DNA of 33,176 bases from CAMAVH01 sp036500145. Lineage in GTDB: Bacteria; Pseudomonadota; Alphaproteobacteria; SMXQ01. Below are positions 33,036 to 33,176 of this stretch, in pieces (position 1 is the stretch's first letter; each line of letters starts with the position of its first letter). Both the position numbers and the translations under genes were made by a program. Below the pieces are notes generated by a model. That model did not search any database, was not told the origin of the DNA, and saw only the letters and a list, made by a program, of their open reading frames with translations. The stretch lies in NCBI GenBank assembly GCA_036500145.1, contig DASYCO010000032.1:1-33176 (forward strand), in the 5' to 3' direction.

Positions 33036-33176
33036 ATGATCATCGACATCCACGCGCATTTCACCGCGCCTGAGAAGCTGTTCGCCTGGAAGTCCAACCT
33101 GCTCGCCGGCCGCGGCGAGTCGGTCAACGTCCTCAAGCTCAGCGACGAGGCCATCCTCAAGGCGCTCAACGAGCCC
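33036..33176 (+). CDS. Amidohydrolase, LigJ-like (4-oxalomesaconate hydratase type), cut by right edge
   Basis: Only the first 47 codons are in the window. The start IIDIHAHFTAPEKLFAWKS carries the HxH metal motif (H6, H8) of the amidohydrolase superfamily. The pattern IID-H-H--AP--L-A-K--LLA-RG, then LSDEAILKAL, closely follows SYK-6 LigJ as I recall it. LigJ hydrates 4-oxalomesaconate, the step also assigned here to GalB. Decarboxylases of the ACMSD group share the opening, so a different reaction is possible. The ATG at 33036 has GGGAGG five bases upstream. A PcaR-type palindrome lies 51 bp before it. Confidence 0.75.
   Translation, partial: MIIDIHAHFTAPEKLFAWKSNLLAGRGESVNVLKLSDEAILKALNEP

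Overview
This is a GC-rich proteobacterial catabolic island. Every complete gene but the regulators belongs to uptake or breakdown of aromatic carboxylates. The pcaDCHGB gene order, as in Agrobacterium and Sinorhizobium, plus a separate pcaIJF block beside an IclR gene, points to an alphaproteobacterium. A betaproteobacterium cannot be excluded. I see no tRNA, rRNA, transposon, integrase or CRISPR array.

Layout: (1) 1-3920, minus: galB-galC-galD (lower half of the protocatechuate 4,5-/gallate pathway), then a Rieske oxygenase cut by the left edge. (2) 4239-8471, plus: a LysR regulator with two DNA-binding domains, a 6PGDH-like dehydrogenase, ligA-ligB (protocatechuate 4,5-dioxygenase) and an alpha/beta hydrolase. 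(3) 8468-13170, minus: pcaD-C-H-G-B (protocatechuate 3,4-cleavage) and the IclR regulator PcaR. (4) 13309-16237, plus: pcaI-J-F and a strong intrinsic terminator. (5) 16240-32712: about 16.5 kb all on the minus strand, holding two ABC importer/Rieske oxygenase modules. Reading with transcription, module A is binding protein, permease, ATPase, Rieske oxygenase, SDR, binding protein. Module B is cupin, binding protein, Rieske ferredoxin, binding protein, ATPase, permease, Rieske oxygenase, binding protein. (6) 33036 to the right edge, plus: the start of a LigJ-like amidohydrolase.

How it fits together (inference): binding proteins capture aromatic acids, the two importers take them up, and the Rieske enzymes convert them to protocatechuate or a related diol. 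Either PcaHG (3,4-cleavage, then PcaBCDIJF to succinyl-CoA and acetyl-CoA) or LigAB (4,5-cleavage, then GalDBC to pyruvate and oxaloacetate) opens the ring. No recognisable LigC or LigI is present; the dehydrogenase and hydrolase flanking ligAB are candidates to fill those two steps.

The most striking non-coding signal is the palindrome GTTCG-N5-CGAAC, close to the PcaR-type box of the IclR family. It occurs as a tandem pair with a constant 19-bp centre-to-centre spacing before the first Rieske gene, before pcaD, and between pcaR and pcaI. Single perfect copies lie before the cupin, before the module B ATPase and before the right-edge amidohydrolase. Together these suggest one protocatechuate-responsive regulon over uptake, oxygenation and both cleavage routes.
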